Shown here: in pieces, positions 16,876 to 26,715 of the stretch
How the letters are laid out: each line of letters opens with the position of its first letter
How positions within the stretch are numbered: position 1 is the stretch's first letter
Source of the DNA: Streptomyces sp. NBC_00704
GTDB taxonomy: Bacteria > Actinomycetota > Actinomycetes > Streptomycetales > Streptomycetaceae
Reading direction: 5' to 3'
Assembly: GCF_036226605.1 (NCBI RefSeq)
Contig: NZ_CP109000.1
Location: forward strand, 1,732,501 to 1,796,500
Length of the DNA stretch: 64,000 nt
The notes under the pieces: generated by a model
Told to the model about the DNA's origin: nothing
What the model saw: only the letters and a program-made list of their open reading frames with translations
Databases searched by the model: none
Position numbers and translations under genes: made by a program

Positions 16876-19449
16876 CTACTTGCGCATGACCTCCGGCTCA
16901 TGCCGGCGCAGGAAGCGGGCCACGAAGAAGCCGCAGATCACACCGAGGACGATCAGCGCGATCATGTCGAGGCTCCAGGCGCCGACGGTGTGCTCCCACA
17001 GCGGGTCCGTGGCGCCGCCGTCCTTGGGCGGGCTGATCTTGTTGAAGTCCAGCGTGGCGCCGGCGGCCGCGACGGCCCAGCGCGACGGCATCAGGTACGA
17101 GAACTGGTTGACGCCGACCGCGCCGTTCAGGGTGAACAGACAGCCGGTGAACACGACCTGGATGATCGCGAACATCACCAGCAGCGGCATGGTCTTCTCG
17201 GCCGTCTTCACCAGCGACGAGATGACGAGGCCGAACATCATCGACGTGAAGCCGAGCGCCATGATCGGGATGGACAGCTCGAACATGGTGGCGCCGCCGA
17301 GGACCAGCCCCTCCTTCGGGATCTCCCGGCTGGCGAAGCCGATCACGCCGACCAGCAGACCCTGCAACACGGTGACCACGCCGAGCACGAACACCTTGGA
17401 CATCAGGTACGCCGACCGCGACAGGCCGGTCGCCCGTTCCCGCTCGTAGATGACCCGTTCCTTGATCAGCTCACGGACGGAGTTCGCCGCGCCGGCGAAG
17501 CAGGCGCCCACCGCGAGGATCAGCAGGACGGTGGTGGCCGTGCCGTTGGGGATGATCCGCCCGCTCTTGGGGTTGACCGGGTTCGGCAGCAGACTGTTGC
17601 CGGAGTCGATCAGCAGGCTCACCGCGCCGAGGACGGCCGGCAGGATCACCGTCAGCGCCAGGAAGCCCTTGTCGGAGACGATCACCGACACATAGCGGCG
17701 CACCAGGGTGACGAACTGCGACATCCAGCCCTGCGGCTTCGGCGGCTTCATCGCCTGCATCGGCGGGACCTGTACGGACTGCGGCGCGACGGCGTCGATG
17801 TCCGCGGCGTACATCTGGTAGTGCTGCGAGCCCTTCCAGCGGCCCGCCCAGTCGTAGTCGCGGTAGTTCTCGAAGGCGGAGAAGACGTCGGCCCAGGTGT
17901 CGTAGCCGAAGAAGTTCAGCGCCTCCTCGGGCGGGCCGAAGTAGGCCACCGCGCCGCCCGGCGCCATCACGAGCAGCTTGTCGCAGATCGCGAGTTCGGC
18001 CACCGAGTGCGTGACGACCAGGACCGTGCGGCCGTCGTCGGCGAGGCCGCGCAGCAGCTGCATCACGTCGCGGTCCATGCCCGGGTCGAGACCGGAGGTC
18101 GGCTCGTCCAGGAAGATCAGCGACGGCTTGGTGAGCAGCTCCAGGGCCACCGAGACGCGCTTGCGCTGGCCGCCGGAGAGCGAGGTGACCTTCTTCTCCT
18201 TGTGGATGTCCAGCTTCAGCTCGCGCAGCACCTCGTCTATGCGGGCGTCACGCTCGGCGGCCGTGGTGTCGGCCGGGAAACGGAGCTTGGCCGCGTACTT
18301 GAGGGCCTTCTTGACGGTGAGTTCCTTGTGCAGGATGTCGTCCTGCGGGACCAGACCGATGCGCTGACGCAGCTCGGCGAACTGCTTGTACAGGTTGCGG
18401 TTGTCGTAGAGGACGTCGCCCTGGTTGGCGGGCCGGTAGCCCGTCAGCGCCTTGAGCAGCGTCGACTTGCCGGAACCGGACGGGCCGATGACCGCGATCA
18501 GCGACTTCTCCGGGACGCCGAACGAGACGTCCTTGAGGATCTGCTTGCCGCCGTCGACCGTCACCGTCAGATGCCGGGCCGAGAAGGAGACCTCACCGGT
18601 GTCGACGAACTCCTCGAGCCGGTCGCCGACGATCCGGAAGGTCGAGTGGCCGACGCCGACGACGTCGGCCGGGCCGAGCTGGACCGAGCCGCCCTTGGGG
18701 ATCGGCTGGCCGTTGACGTAGGTGCCGTTGTGCGAGCCGAGGTCGCGGATCTCCATCCGGCCGTCGGGCGTCGAGTGGAACTCGGCGTGGTGACGGGAGA
18801 CCTGGAGGTCCGACACGACGAGTTCGTTCTCCAGCGCACGGCCGATGCGCATCACGCGGCCGAGGGAGAACTGGTGGAACGTGGTGGGGCTGCGGTCGCC
18901 GTAGACCGGCGGCGCCCCCGCGCCACCACCGGGCACCTGCTGCACGTACGGCTCGCCCGCGCCCTGCTGCTGCGGCACGTGCGGCGCGGACTGCTGCGGC
19001 GGCTGCCAGCCTGCCTGCGGCCCCTGCCCGGCCGGCTGCTGCGGCGCGCCCTGCTGGGCCCAGCCCGGGTTCGCGGCCTGCGCCGCGTACGGCTGCTGCC
19101 GCGGCTGCGCGGCGGGCGCCTGCGCTCCCGAGACGCTCACGCGTGGCCCGTCGGTCGCGTTGCCCAGGTGCAACGTCGAGCCGGGACCGATCTCCAGCTG
19201 ATGGATCCGCTGCCCCTGCGCGTACGTGCCGTTGGTGCTGCCGTGGTCCTCGACGACCCAACTGCGGCCGTTATGGCTGACCGTGGCGTGTCGCCAGGAG
19301 ACCCTAGCGTCGTCGAGGACGATGTCGCCCTGCGGATCACGTCCGAGGGTGTAGGACCTGGACGGATCGAGCGTCCAGGTGCGTCCGTTCAATTCCAGTA
19401 CGAGTTCCGGCACTCCAGCCCCACTGAGTTGTCCCCCGAGTAGCCCCAT
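16876..19449 (-). CDS. FHA-FHA-ABC transporter fusion (Rv1747-like)
   Basis: About 857 residues. FHA1 lies near 15-100 (YTLGRDPQGDIVLDD, DHGSTNGTYAQG), then a Gln/Pro/Gly linker, then FHA2 near 200-275 (RIGRALENELVVSD, DLGSHNGTYVNG). An ABC ATPase at about 300-510 has GPSGSGKST, LSGGQRKR and IFLDEPTSGLD, and about six C-terminal membrane helices follow. M. tuberculosis Rv1747 has the same order. There the FHA domains read Ser/Thr-kinase phosphorylation and the exporter acts on cell-wall lipids. The start is uncertain: the ATG at 19449 is given, but a GTG at about 19413 (VPELVLELNGRTW) fits homologues better. Confidence 0.93.
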   Translation of the reverse strand: MGLLGGQLSGAGVPELVLELNGRTWTLDPSRSYTLGRDPQGDIVLDDARVSWRHATVSHNGRSWVVEDHGSTNGTYAQGQRIHQLEIGPGSTLHLGNATDGPRVSVSGAQAPAAQPRQQPYAAQAANPGWAQQGAPQQPAGQGPQAGWQPPQQSAPHVPQQQGAGEPYVQQVPGGGAGAPPVYGDRSPTTFHQFSLGRVMRIGRALENELVVSDLQVSRHHAEFHSTPDGRMEIRDLGSHNGTYVNGQPIPKGGSVQLGPADVVGVGHSTFRIVGDRLEEFVDTGEVSFSARHLTVTVDGGKQILKDVSFGVPEKSLIAVIGPSGSGKSTLLKALTGYRPANQGDVLYDNRNLYKQFAELRQRIGLVPQDDILHKELTVKKALKYAAKLRFPADTTAAERDARIDEVLRELKLDIHKEKKVTSLSGGQRKRVSVALELLTKPSLIFLDEPTSGLDPGMDRDVMQLLRGLADDGRTVLVVTHSVAELAICDKLLVMAPGGAVAYFGPPEEALNFFGYDTWADVFSAFENYRDYDWAGRWKGSQHYQMYAADIDAVAPQSVQVPPMQAMKPPKPQGWMSQFVTLVRRYVSVIVSDKGFLALTVILPAVLGAVSLLIDSGNSLLPNPVNPKSGRIIPNGTATTVLLILAVGACFAGAANSVRELIKERVIYERERATGLSRSAYLMSKVFVLGVVTVLQGLLVGVIGFASREIPKEGLVLGGATMFELSIPIMALGFTSMMFGLVISSLVKTAEKTMPLLVMFAIIQVVFTGCLFTLNGAVGVNQFSYLMPSRWAVAAAGATLDFNKISPPKDGGATDPLWEHTVGAWSLDMIALIVLGVICGFFVARFLRRHEPEVMRK

Positions 19450-19657
19450 CAACGGGGAGTCTAGGGATGTCGAACATCGGGGGGAACTATTTCAGTAGCG
19501 GCCCCCTGACCGAAAGTCGGGCCTTGTGAAGAGCACGCGCACACGTGCCTGCCGTTGCCGTTGACGGGGTTGAAAACGGCCCGGAGAGTGGTAAAGCACG
19601 CGAGGGGGACGGAAGCGGCGATCTTCGCCGTTCCACACCGCGGATCGGGGGGTCTGC

Positions 19658-21859
19658 ATGAGCGCCGGCACGGTTGTCGAAGGCGGCGGGAGCACGGTGC
19701 GCGGCAGGGGCGTGCCGTGGGCGGACGTGCTGCCGGCCGCTGTCGCCGCGGTGAGCTGGGCGTTGATCGCGATGGCGGGGACCGCGGCGCTCGGGCTGCA
19801 TCTGCTGAACGCGGACGCGGCGGGCTCGTTGGGCCCGATGACGGCCGCGGTCGTGGCCCTGGGGGCGGGCGGCTCGGTGACCCCGTCCGGCGACGTGTCC
19901 GCCTTCGGGCTGACCGGCGCGGAGGCGGACACGGCCGTCGAGATCACGCCACTGGGGGTGAGCCTGGTCGGCGCGGTGCTCCTGGCGTGGTTCTTCCTGC
20001 GGTCCCTGCGCACGGCCGGTGCGGTGATCACGCCCGCCGAACTCCTCGCGCGCGTCGGCTCGACGGCCGCGTTGTTCGTGGCGATGCTCGGCGGGCTGGC
20101 CTGGGCGGGGCACGACGTCGTCACGCTCGACGGGAGTGCGCTGGGCCTCGACGACCTGCCCGGCGGCGGGGGCGGGAGCGGAAGCCTGGACATCCCCGGG
20201 CTCGGGGACGTCGGGGACATCGGCGGTCTGCTGCCCGACCGGCTCGGCGACCTGGTCCACGCGAAGGCCGCGGTCGGCTTCACGCTGGACACCGCCTCCA
20301 CCCTCCTCGGCGGCCTCGGCTGGTCGCTCGGCGTCCTGCTGATCTCCCTGCTGGCCTCGCGCCGCACCCCGCTCCCCCGCGCGTGGGAGGCGGTGCATCG
20401 CGTGGTGCGGCCGGCCGCGTCCGCCGTCGTCACGGTGGCGCTGGTCGCGGTGGCGGCCGGACTGGCCGCGGCGGCCTACGCGGCGATCGGCGACGACCAC
20501 CCCCAGCGCATCGCGGGCGCGGCCCTGCTCGGCGCTCCGAACGGCGTCTGGCTGGGCATCCCGATCGGCCTGTTCGTCCCCTGGGACGGACGCGCGACGG
20601 GCGCCCTGACCACCGTCCTGCCCGCCCCGCTGGACGAGCTGCTGGGCACGGGCGACCGACGGCCCGTGACGCTGGACCGCCTGGCCGACCTGGACGGACG
20701 GGTGTGGCTGCTGGCGGTGGCCGCCGCGCTGATGATGATGCTCGCGGGAGTGCTGACGGCGGTACGGACGCCGAGGGGGCTGGCGGCGGGGGCGTGGCCG
20801 GGGGGGCCGGCGGCGGGGGCGTGGCCGGGGGCGCCGTCAGGCGCATCGCCGGGGACGTCGTCGCGGGCGGGGAAGCCGCATACCCGGCAGGGGGCGGGAG
20901 CCGACGCCTCCGCGCGCGTGACGCGGGGACTTGCCGACGGTGCTTCGGCGGGCGGCGGCCAGGTGCGGGCCGCCCGGGAAGGCGGCGCCGTCGGGTTCGC
21001 CGGGCGGTGCGCCGTGCGGCTGGGGCTCGCGACCGCGCTCGCGTTGCCGTCGGCGGCCTGGCTGACGGACGTGTCCGTGAACGCGTCGCTGTCCGTGCTG
21101 GGCTTCGACGCCTTCGGGGCCGGGATCGAGCTGCACGGACACCTCGGCGCCGCGTTGCTGCTGGGCGCCCTGTGGGGGGCGGGCGCGGGGCTGGTCGGCG
21201 CGGGGCTGGCCTGTGCCACGGGGGCGGCGGGAGCACTGGCCGCGCCCTTGGCACGCGGTGACGCGGGCGGGGGCGCGCTGGAGCCCGGCGGGGGCGCGCG
21301 CCGTCAGGAAGCCGCAGGCTCCGCTTCGCCTCCAGGGCACACGGGCGGCCTGACGGGCCCGTACGCGCCGGGCGCTCCCTCCTACCGGCCTCCCAACCCT
21401 GCCACCAACCCCTACCTCCGCCTCCCGGACGACCCGCGCGGGCCGCAGGACGCCCGGCACGGCACGGAGACGGAGACGGAGACGGGATCGGGGAAGCGGC
21501 CCGGAGGCGGGCAGGACCAGGGGCGGGACCGCGCGCAGGACTACGGGCCGGGACGGGGGCAGCGGGACCGGCAGGAACATCAGCAGGGCCGACGGGACGC
21601 GCAGGGGGCGGGGCAGGGGCGGGAGGGAGAGGGGTCCGGCGAGCGGTCGCGGCCCCGGGACGGCTCGCGGCCGCAGGAGCCGCCTCCGCCCGGATCGGAC
21701 GACGTCTACGGGGCGCCGACCGTCGTCCGCCCGATGGGACCGGCGCCGCGCGCACCCCGTGGACGGCCGTCGCCCCGCCCCGACGACGGGCCGCCGCCGC
21801 CCCCTCCCCCGCCACCGCCCGCTCCCGGGGGACCGAGGACGCCGCGCGGATCGCGGTGA
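19658..21859 (+). CDS. streptophobe family membrane protein
   Basis: 733 residues. The first two thirds hold about ten hydrophobic segments (LPAAVAAVSWALIAMAGTAA, VSLVGAVLLAWFFLRSL, and others), interrupted by Gly-rich and Asp-rich loops. The last 200 residues are a disordered Arg/Gly/Gln-rich tail ending in polyproline. This is the streptophobe family (Streptomyces hydrophobic proteins, unknown function). The Gly/Ala linker near 20770-20880 carries the direct repeat GGGGCGTGGCCGGGG. No neighbour points to a function. Confidence 0.85.
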   Translation: MSAGTVVEGGGSTVRGRGVPWADVLPAAVAAVSWALIAMAGTAALGLHLLNADAAGSLGPMTAAVVALGAGGSVTPSGDVSAFGLTGAEADTAVEITPLGVSLVGAVLLAWFFLRSLRTAGAVITPAELLARVGSTAALFVAMLGGLAWAGHDVVTLDGSALGLDDLPGGGGGSGSLDIPGLGDVGDIGGLLPDRLGDLVHAKAAVGFTLDTASTLLGGLGWSLGVLLISLLASRRTPLPRAWEAVHRVVRPAASAVVTVALVAVAAGLAAAAYAAIGDDHPQRIAGAALLGAPNGVWLGIPIGLFVPWDGRATGALTTVLPAPLDELLGTGDRRPVTLDRLADLDGRVWLLAVAAALMMMLAGVLTAVRTPRGLAAGAWPGGPAAGAWPGAPSGASPGTSSRAGKPHTRQGAGADASARVTRGLADGASAGGGQVRAAREGGAVGFAGRCAVRLGLATALALPSAAWLTDVSVNASLSVLGFDAFGAGIELHGHLGAALLLGALWGAGAGLVGAGLACATGAAGALAAPLARGDAGGGALEPGGGARRQEAAGSASPPGHTGGLTGPYAPGAPSYRPPNPATNPYLRLPDDPRGPQDARHGTETETETGSGKRPGGGQDQGRDRAQDYGPGRGQRDRQEHQQGRRDAQGAGQGREGEGSGERSRPRDGSRPQEPPPPGSDDVYGAPTVVRPMGPAPRAPRGRPSPRPDDGPPPPPPPPPPAPGGPRTPRGSR

Positions 21860-21998
21860 GGCGCGACGGCACGCAGAATCGGGGAGTCGGCGACCGTCGG
21901 GCGAGGCGCACACCGCCTCTCCGGCAGTCAGGGGCGCCTGTCCGTCAGGCGGACCTCGGCGGCGAACGGCACCGGGTGCCGGATACGGTGGGTGCACC

Positions 21999-23213
21999 AT
22001 GAGCGCTTCGCAGACCTCGTCCTCCGACGTTCCCACGCTCCTTGTCAAGATCTTCGGCAAGGACAGGCCTGGCATCACGGCCGGCCTCTTCGACACCCTC
22101 GCCGCCTACTCCGTCGACGTGGTCGACATCGAGCAGGTCGTCACGCGGGGCCGGATGGTGCTGTGCGCGCTCGTGACCGAGCCGCCGCCCGGCCTCGAGG
22201 GCGACCTGCGCTCGACGGTCCACAGCTGGGCCGAGTCGATGAAGATGCAGGCGGAGATCATCTCCGGTCACGGCGACAACCGGCCGCGCGGTCTCGGTCG
22301 GTCGCTGGTCACGGTGCTCGGGCATCCGCTCACCGCGGAGGCCACGGCGGCGATCACCGCGAGGATCACCAAGGCCGGCGGCAACATCGACCGTATCTTC
22401 CGGCTGGCCAAGTACCCCGTCACCGCCGTCGAGTTCGCCGTCTCCGGTGTGGAGGCGGGCCCGCTGCGCACCGCCCTCGTCAGGGACGCGGGGATACTGG
22501 GCGTGGACGTCGCCGTGGTGGACGCGGGACTCTACCGGCGGGCCCAGCGGCTCGTCGTCATGGACGTCGACTCGACCCTCATCCAGGACGAGGTGATCGA
22601 GCTCTTCGCCGCGCACGCCGGCTGTGAGGACAAGGTCGCCGAGGTGACGGCGGCCGCGATGCGCGGCGAGCTGGACTTCGAGCAGTCCCTGCACGCGCGC
22701 GTGGCGCTGCTGGAGGGGCTGGACGCCTCGGTCGTGGACAAGGTGCGCGCCGAGGTGCGGCTGACGCCGGGTGCGCGCACCCTGATCCGGACGCTGAAGC
22801 GGCTCGGCTACCAGGTGGGTGTCGTCTCCGGCGGTTTCACCCAGGTCACCGATGATCTGCAGGAGCGGCTCGGCCTGGACTTCGCGCAGGCCAACACGCT
22901 GGAGATAGTCGACGGCAGGCTGACCGGCCGGGTCACCGGCGAGATCGTGGACCGCGCGGGCAAGGCGCGGCTGCTGCGCCGCTTCGCCGCCGAGGCGGGC
23001 GTCCCGCTCTCCCAGACCGTCGCGATCGGCGACGGCGCCAACGACCTCGACATGCTCAACGCGGCCGGTCTCGGGGTCGCCTTCAACGCAAAGCCGGTGG
23101 TGCGCGAGGCGGCGCACACGGCGGTGAACGTGCCGTTCCTGGACACCGTCCTGTATCTGCTGGGCATCACCCGCGAAGAGGTCGAGGCCGCGGAGACGCA
23201 CGACGAGCGGTAG
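21999..23213 (+). CDS. serB: phosphoserine phosphatase with ACT domains
   Basis: 404 residues. Two ACT-like regulatory domains cover about 1-180 (LLVKIFGKDRPGITAGLFDT, LVTVLGHPLTAEATAAITAR). The HAD phosphatase follows, with motif I VVMDVDSTLIQDEVIE, motif II VVSGGFTQVTDD, and a Lys/DxxxD region AIGDGANDLDMLNAAGLGVA. It performs the last step of serine synthesis, phosphoserine to serine. The ACT domains are expected to bind serine or other amino acids. ATG at 21999. Confidence 0.96.
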   Translation: MSASQTSSSDVPTLLVKIFGKDRPGITAGLFDTLAAYSVDVVDIEQVVTRGRMVLCALVTEPPPGLEGDLRSTVHSWAESMKMQAEIISGHGDNRPRGLGRSLVTVLGHPLTAEATAAITARITKAGGNIDRIFRLAKYPVTAVEFAVSGVEAGPLRTALVRDAGILGVDVAVVDAGLYRRAQRLVVMDVDSTLIQDEVIELFAAHAGCEDKVAEVTAAAMRGELDFEQSLHARVALLEGLDASVVDKVRAEVRLTPGARTLIRTLKRLGYQVGVVSGGFTQVTDDLQERLGLDFAQANTLEIVDGRLTGRVTGEIVDRAGKARLLRRFAAEAGVPLSQTVAIGDGANDLDMLNAAGLGVAFNAKPVVREAAHTAVNVPFLDTVLYLLGITREEVEAAETHDER

Positions 23214-23515
23214 CCCGCCCGCCGCCCGGTCGGGCATCGGCCGGACCCCGGCGAAGCCCGCCACGGCACGGATCCGCGGACGACGGCACGGATCGGCAAA
23301 GGCCGCCTGTGGTTCCACGGGCGGACGAGGTCTCACACGTGACGCGGCGTCCCCCTGTGCCTTCTGTGGCGGCGACCGGAGACGGATGACCGGTGACCCG
23401 GTGACCCGGTGAACGCGCCCGCCGGGGGACGAGGAGGGCCCGGCGCGATGCGGGACGCTGCTGGTTCAAGAGCGTCGATGCGGCGCTGGGCCCTCGTGCG
23501 TGCCGGTCGGTCAGT
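23214..23515. other. gene-free spacer between convergent serB and phosphatase genes
   Basis: No gene is seen. The stretch has a triple CGGTGACC direct repeat near 23390-23412 and a large branched hairpin at 23430-23496, listed separately. Confidence 0.6.
23430..23496. terminator. branched hairpin between convergent genes
   Basis: The outer arms CGAGGAGGGCCCGGCGC and GCGCTGGGCCCTCG pair with one bulge. Inside, ACGCT and AGCGT (around CTGGTTCAAG) form a second stem. It sits between serB and the convergent SixA-like gene. The TTCAAG piece recalls a tRNA T-loop, but the rest does not fold as a tRNA. Confidence 0.6.
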
Positions 23516-24034
23516 TCACTCTTCGGGCGCCCAGTAGTCGAGCAGTGCGGCGGTACCCGGCTCCAGGGCCTTCCAGGAGCCGTCGAAGGAGAGGACGGCG
23601 AAGGCGGCGGCCGGGAACCCGCGGCGGCTCATGCGCTCGCCCGCGTCGCCGTCGGAACGGCCGGACAGGATCTCGGCGAGCCCCTGGATCCCGGGGTTGT
23701 GGCCGACCAGGACGATGTTGCGGACGTCGTCGGGGGTCTCGTTGAGCAAGGCGATCAGCTCGCCCGGGGAAGCCTCGTAGATCCGCTCCTCGTAGACGGT
23801 TTTCGGCCGCTGCGGGAACTCGTGGACCGCGAGCTTCCACGTCTCCCGGGTGCGGGTCGAGGTGGAGCACAGGGCGAGGTCCACGGGGATGCCGCTGTCG
23901 GTCAGCTTGCGTCCGGCGACGGCCGCTTCCTTACGGCCCCGCTCAGCGAGCGGGCGCTCGTGGTCGGTCACCTGTGGCCAGTCGGCTTTCGCATGGCGGA
24001 AGAGGACGATCCTGCGGGCTTCTGCGACGCTCAT
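23516..24034 (-). CDS. SixA-like histidine phosphatase
   Basis: 172 residues with the phosphoglycerate-mutase-like fold. The catalytic RHAK sits in RRIVLFRHAKADWP, the second conserved region in LCSTSTRTRETW, an acidic residue in YEASPGELIALL, and the second histidine in IVLVGHNPGIQGLAE. SixA removes phosphate from phosphohistidine in phosphorelay proteins. The size and RHAK motif fit that subgroup. The ATG at 24034 is the only good in-frame start. Confidence 0.88.
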   Translation of the reverse strand: MSVAEARRIVLFRHAKADWPQVTDHERPLAERGRKEAAVAGRKLTDSGIPVDLALCSTSTRTRETWKLAVHEFPQRPKTVYEERIYEASPGELIALLNETPDDVRNIVLVGHNPGIQGLAEILSGRSDGDAGERMSRRGFPAAAFAVLSFDGSWKALEPGTAALLDYWAPEE

Positions 24035-24153
24035 GAGTCCCAGCTTCGCATGAAACAGGCCAGCGGGCGCGGGTAGTTGACAGGGGGCCTCACCAGTGCC
24101 GGGAAGTCGCCCGGCGCCGCTTTCCGGGTACGGCGGGGCCGCGGGGGCCGGCC

Positions 24154-24360
24154 CTAGCGGGCGATCAGCATCTGTACGCGCTCGACGAGGTGGGTGATCA
24201 CGGGGTCGCTGCCGGCCGCGTGGGCGTCGGCGGGGTTCAGTATCAGCACCAGCAGGGTGGCGAAGGCGAGCGCCGGGAGGGCCAGCGCCCACCAGGGCAG
24301 CCGGGTGTCGACGCCGCCCGAGGCGGCCGGGTGGGGCCGGGTGTGCGTTGGGGCCGACAT
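24154..24360 (-). CDS. small membrane protein of unknown function
   Basis: 68 residues: a hydrophilic N-terminus rich in His/Pro, one membrane helix (LPWWALALPALAFATLLVLI, about 22-42) and an amphipathic tail ending LVERVQMLIAR. GGAGGC stands at the proper distance before the ATG at 24360, which supports a real gene. No family is recognised. Confidence 0.65.
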   Translation of the reverse strand: MSAPTHTRPHPAASGGVDTRLPWWALALPALAFATLLVLILNPADAHAAGSDPVITHLVERVQMLIAR

Positions 24361-24713
24361 GACTGCCTCCGCTGTCTTCGAGTGATCCGTGTCCCGGCTT
24401 CCGGACCGAGGTCCCTGGGCCGTGGGCGTGAGCGCCGTGTGCGGTCACGGTTCGAAGTTACGGAATCGGCGGCCGTCAACCCATCAGGTGATCCACCCAC
24501 TTGACCCTGAACCTCACCCCCTAGGGGACGGGGGGGTTAGCCCCACCCCCGTCAGACGGGCGGCTTCGGCGCCGCGGGCGGGGCGCGGACGTGCCGGAGG
24601 CACGGGCGGACCAGAGGTGCCGGTCTGCTGGGTGGGCCGTGGGTACGGCGGCCGGGGGGGGCGGCCGGGTATGGGGTCCGGGTGGCTCGGCGACAGCGTG
24701 CCGGACGGGGGCG
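24361..24713. other. spacer without genes, one hairpin
   Basis: No coding sequence is supported. GACGGGGG and CCCCCGTC at 24527-24553 form a stem that may end the minus-strand transcript of the SGM_5486-type gene. The part next to 24360 should hold the promoter of the small membrane protein. Confidence 0.5.
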
Positions 24714-24830
24714 TCAGGGCGAGGCGAGGGTCGCGATGACGGCGATGATCACGAAGATGGCCAAGAACGAGCCGAAGACGATCAGCATCTTCTTCTGGCC
24801 GTTCTGCGGATTCGGGTCGAGCACTGGCAT
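24714..24830 (-). CDS. SGM_5486-family transporter-associated small protein
   Basis: 38 residues: MPVLDPNPQNGQKKMLIVFG followed by one membrane helix to VIATLASP. The DPNPQNGQKK lead and the single helix fit the SGM_5486 family of tiny Streptomyces proteins found beside an MFS transporter. Here the transporter lies 485 bp upstream on the same strand. It may be an accessory subunit. Its function is unknown. Confidence 0.8.
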   Translation of the reverse strand: MPVLDPNPQNGQKKMLIVFGSFLAIFVIIAVIATLASP

Positions 24831-25315
24831 ACGGCCAGTCTCGCACCCCGGATCGGCGGCGACCGCGCCGGGGGCTGTGGAAGGCCGTGCGTGGGGCCGC
24901 CCCGGCGGCAGGAAGGCCACGGGGGTGTGGGGTGGCCGCACGGGAGGCGTGAGGGCTGCGGGCGACCTCGACAGGGGGTCGTAGGGGAGCAGCCGCATCT
25001 GAGGGCTGCCTGCGACCGCAACGGAGGCCGTGGGGGCGCGGGCCCTGTCCGGGAGGTAGCGGCCGCGACGGGAGCCCGTGGGGATGCGTGTGAGGGCTGT
25101 AGGGCGACTGTCGCGGTGCCCCTGGGCGGGCCCGCCGACGGTTCGCAGGCCGCCGCGCCGGGGGCGAACGGGCGCCGGCCAAGAAGGCCGGTCAGGAGGG
25201 CGGCAGCGGTCCTGTCGGGGCTGCGGAGAGCCTCGGCGCCCGAGAGCGTCCGACGGCCGCGCAGGAGGGCGCAGCGGGCGCTTGCACGCCTCCGGTGCAG
25301 CTGTCCCGCGCGCGG
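24831..25315. other. gene-free spacer with degenerate direct repeats
   Basis: Between the transporter stop and the SGM_5486-type gene lies 485 bp without a supported gene. TGAGGGCTG followed by a GCGAC block recurs near 24948, 25001 and 25092, in otherwise diverged surroundings. It looks like a decayed repeat array, and a promoter for the small gene must lie at its left end. Confidence 0.5.
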
Positions 25316-26701
25316 TCAGCGGGTGGCTTCGTCCTCGACCGTGCGGTCCCGGCCGGCCAGGACGCCCACGACCGTCTGCGGGATCATCAGGGCGGCCATG
25401 AGCACCAGGGGCAGGTGCCAGCCGCCGCTGTGCTGGTAGAGCACTCCCACCAGCAGCGGGCCCGGGATGGAGATCAGGTAGCCGGTGCTCTGCGCGAAGG
25501 CCGACAGCTGGGCGACGCCCGCGCCCGTCCTGGCCCGCATCCCGACCATCGTGAGGGCCAGCGGGAAGGCGCAGTTGGCGATGCCGAGGAGCACCGCCCA
25601 GACCCAGGCCCCGGCGGCGGGCGCGAGGTAGAGCCCGGCGTATCCGACGAGGCCGCACGCGCCGAGTGCGACCACGATCGGGCCCTGGTGCGGCAGCCGG
25701 GCAGCGACCCGCGGGATGACGAAGGCCAGGGGCACGCCCATCGCCATCGTCACGGCGAGCAGCACTCCGGCCGTGCTCGCGGACACGCCCGCGTCCCGGA
25801 AGATCTGCGGCATCCAGCCCATGGTGATGTACGCGGCGGTGGCCTGGAGGCCGAAGAAGACGGCCAGGGCCCATGCGGTGCGGCTGCGGGTGATGCGCAG
25901 TGCGGCGGAGGAGGAGCGGCCCTCGCGCGCGTGGGTGTGTGCGTGGCCGTGCCGGGCGTCGGCCGCCGCCGTCGTGCCGTCCGAGCGCTTCGCCGGCGTA
26001 GCGGCGTCGCCCGCTTCCGTCCTCCGTTCCCGTACCAGAGGCAGCCATGGCAGGACGGCCGCGGCCGCCAGGGCCGCCCACACCGCGAGCCCGGTGCGCC
26101 AGCTGCCGCCGAGCGCCTCCGTCATCGGCACGGTGACCGCGGCGGCGGCGGAGGTGCCCAGGGCGAGGGCCATCGAGTACAGGCCGGTCATCGAGCCGAC
26201 CCGGTCGGGGAAGTGCCGTTTGACGATGACGGGCATCAGGACGTTGCTGACGGCTATGCCCATGAGGGCGAGGGCGGTGGCGGCGAGGAATCCGGCGGCG
26301 CCCGCGAGGTAGGGGCGGACGAGCAGCCCGGTCGCGATGGCGGCCATGCCCGCGCACACGACCGCGCCCGGTCCGAAGCGACGGGCGAGGCGGGGAGCCA
26401 TGACGCCGAAGGCGGCGAAGCAGAGCGGGGGCACGGAGGTGAGCAGTCCGGCCACGCTGCCGCTCATGCCGAGCCCGTCGCGGACCTCTTCGAGGAGCGC
26501 GCCGAGACTGGTAATGGCGGGCCGGAGGTTGAGGGCGGCCAGGACGATGCCGACGAGGAGCAGTCGCGTCGTCCACGCGCGCGGGGCGACGCGCGACGGC
26601 GGCTCGCCCTCCGCGGGTGCGGGAGGAAGAGACGGCGTCGTGGTGGCCGTCGGATCGGGCGTCGTCCTGGGCATCGTCGTGCGGGTCTGCTCGCTTGCCA
26701 T
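25316..26701 (-). CDS. MFS transporter, CynX/NimT family
   Basis: 461 residues from the ATG at 26701 (further in-frame ATGs at 26710 and 26713). Twelve membrane helices in two halves are separated by a His-rich cytoplasmic loop (ARHGHAHTHAREGRS). NLRPAITSLGALL in helix 1 is characteristic of the CynX/NimT group, which includes cyanate and nitroimidazole exporters or importers. The substrate is unknown. It is divergent from a FadR-type regulator with a shared palindrome at 26716-26730, so repression by that regulator is likely. Confidence 0.9.
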   Translation of the reverse strand: MASEQTRTTMPRTTPDPTATTTPSLPPAPAEGEPPSRVAPRAWTTRLLLVGIVLAALNLRPAITSLGALLEEVRDGLGMSGSVAGLLTSVPPLCFAAFGVMAPRLARRFGPGAVVCAGMAAIATGLLVRPYLAGAAGFLAATALALMGIAVSNVLMPVIVKRHFPDRVGSMTGLYSMALALGTSAAAAVTVPMTEALGGSWRTGLAVWAALAAAAVLPWLPLVRERRTEAGDAATPAKRSDGTTAAADARHGHAHTHAREGRSSSAALRITRSRTAWALAVFFGLQATAAYITMGWMPQIFRDAGVSASTAGVLLAVTMAMGVPLAFVIPRVAARLPHQGPIVVALGACGLVGYAGLYLAPAAGAWVWAVLLGIANCAFPLALTMVGMRARTGAGVAQLSAFAQSTGYLISIPGPLLVGVLYQHSGGWHLPLVLMAALMIPQTVVGVLAGRDRTVEDEATR

Positions 26702-26715
26702 GCCGTCCATCATAG

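Noticed and set aside
20430..21911. 493-residue Arg/Pro-rich minus-strand frame
   Set aside because: It is the shadow of the streptophobe gene. Its composition reflects GC-rich antisense codons.
23430..23496. tRNA-like sequence (TTCAAG loop)
   Set aside because: Acceptor and D/anticodon arms cannot be formed. The outer stem is too long. It fits a terminator between convergent genes.
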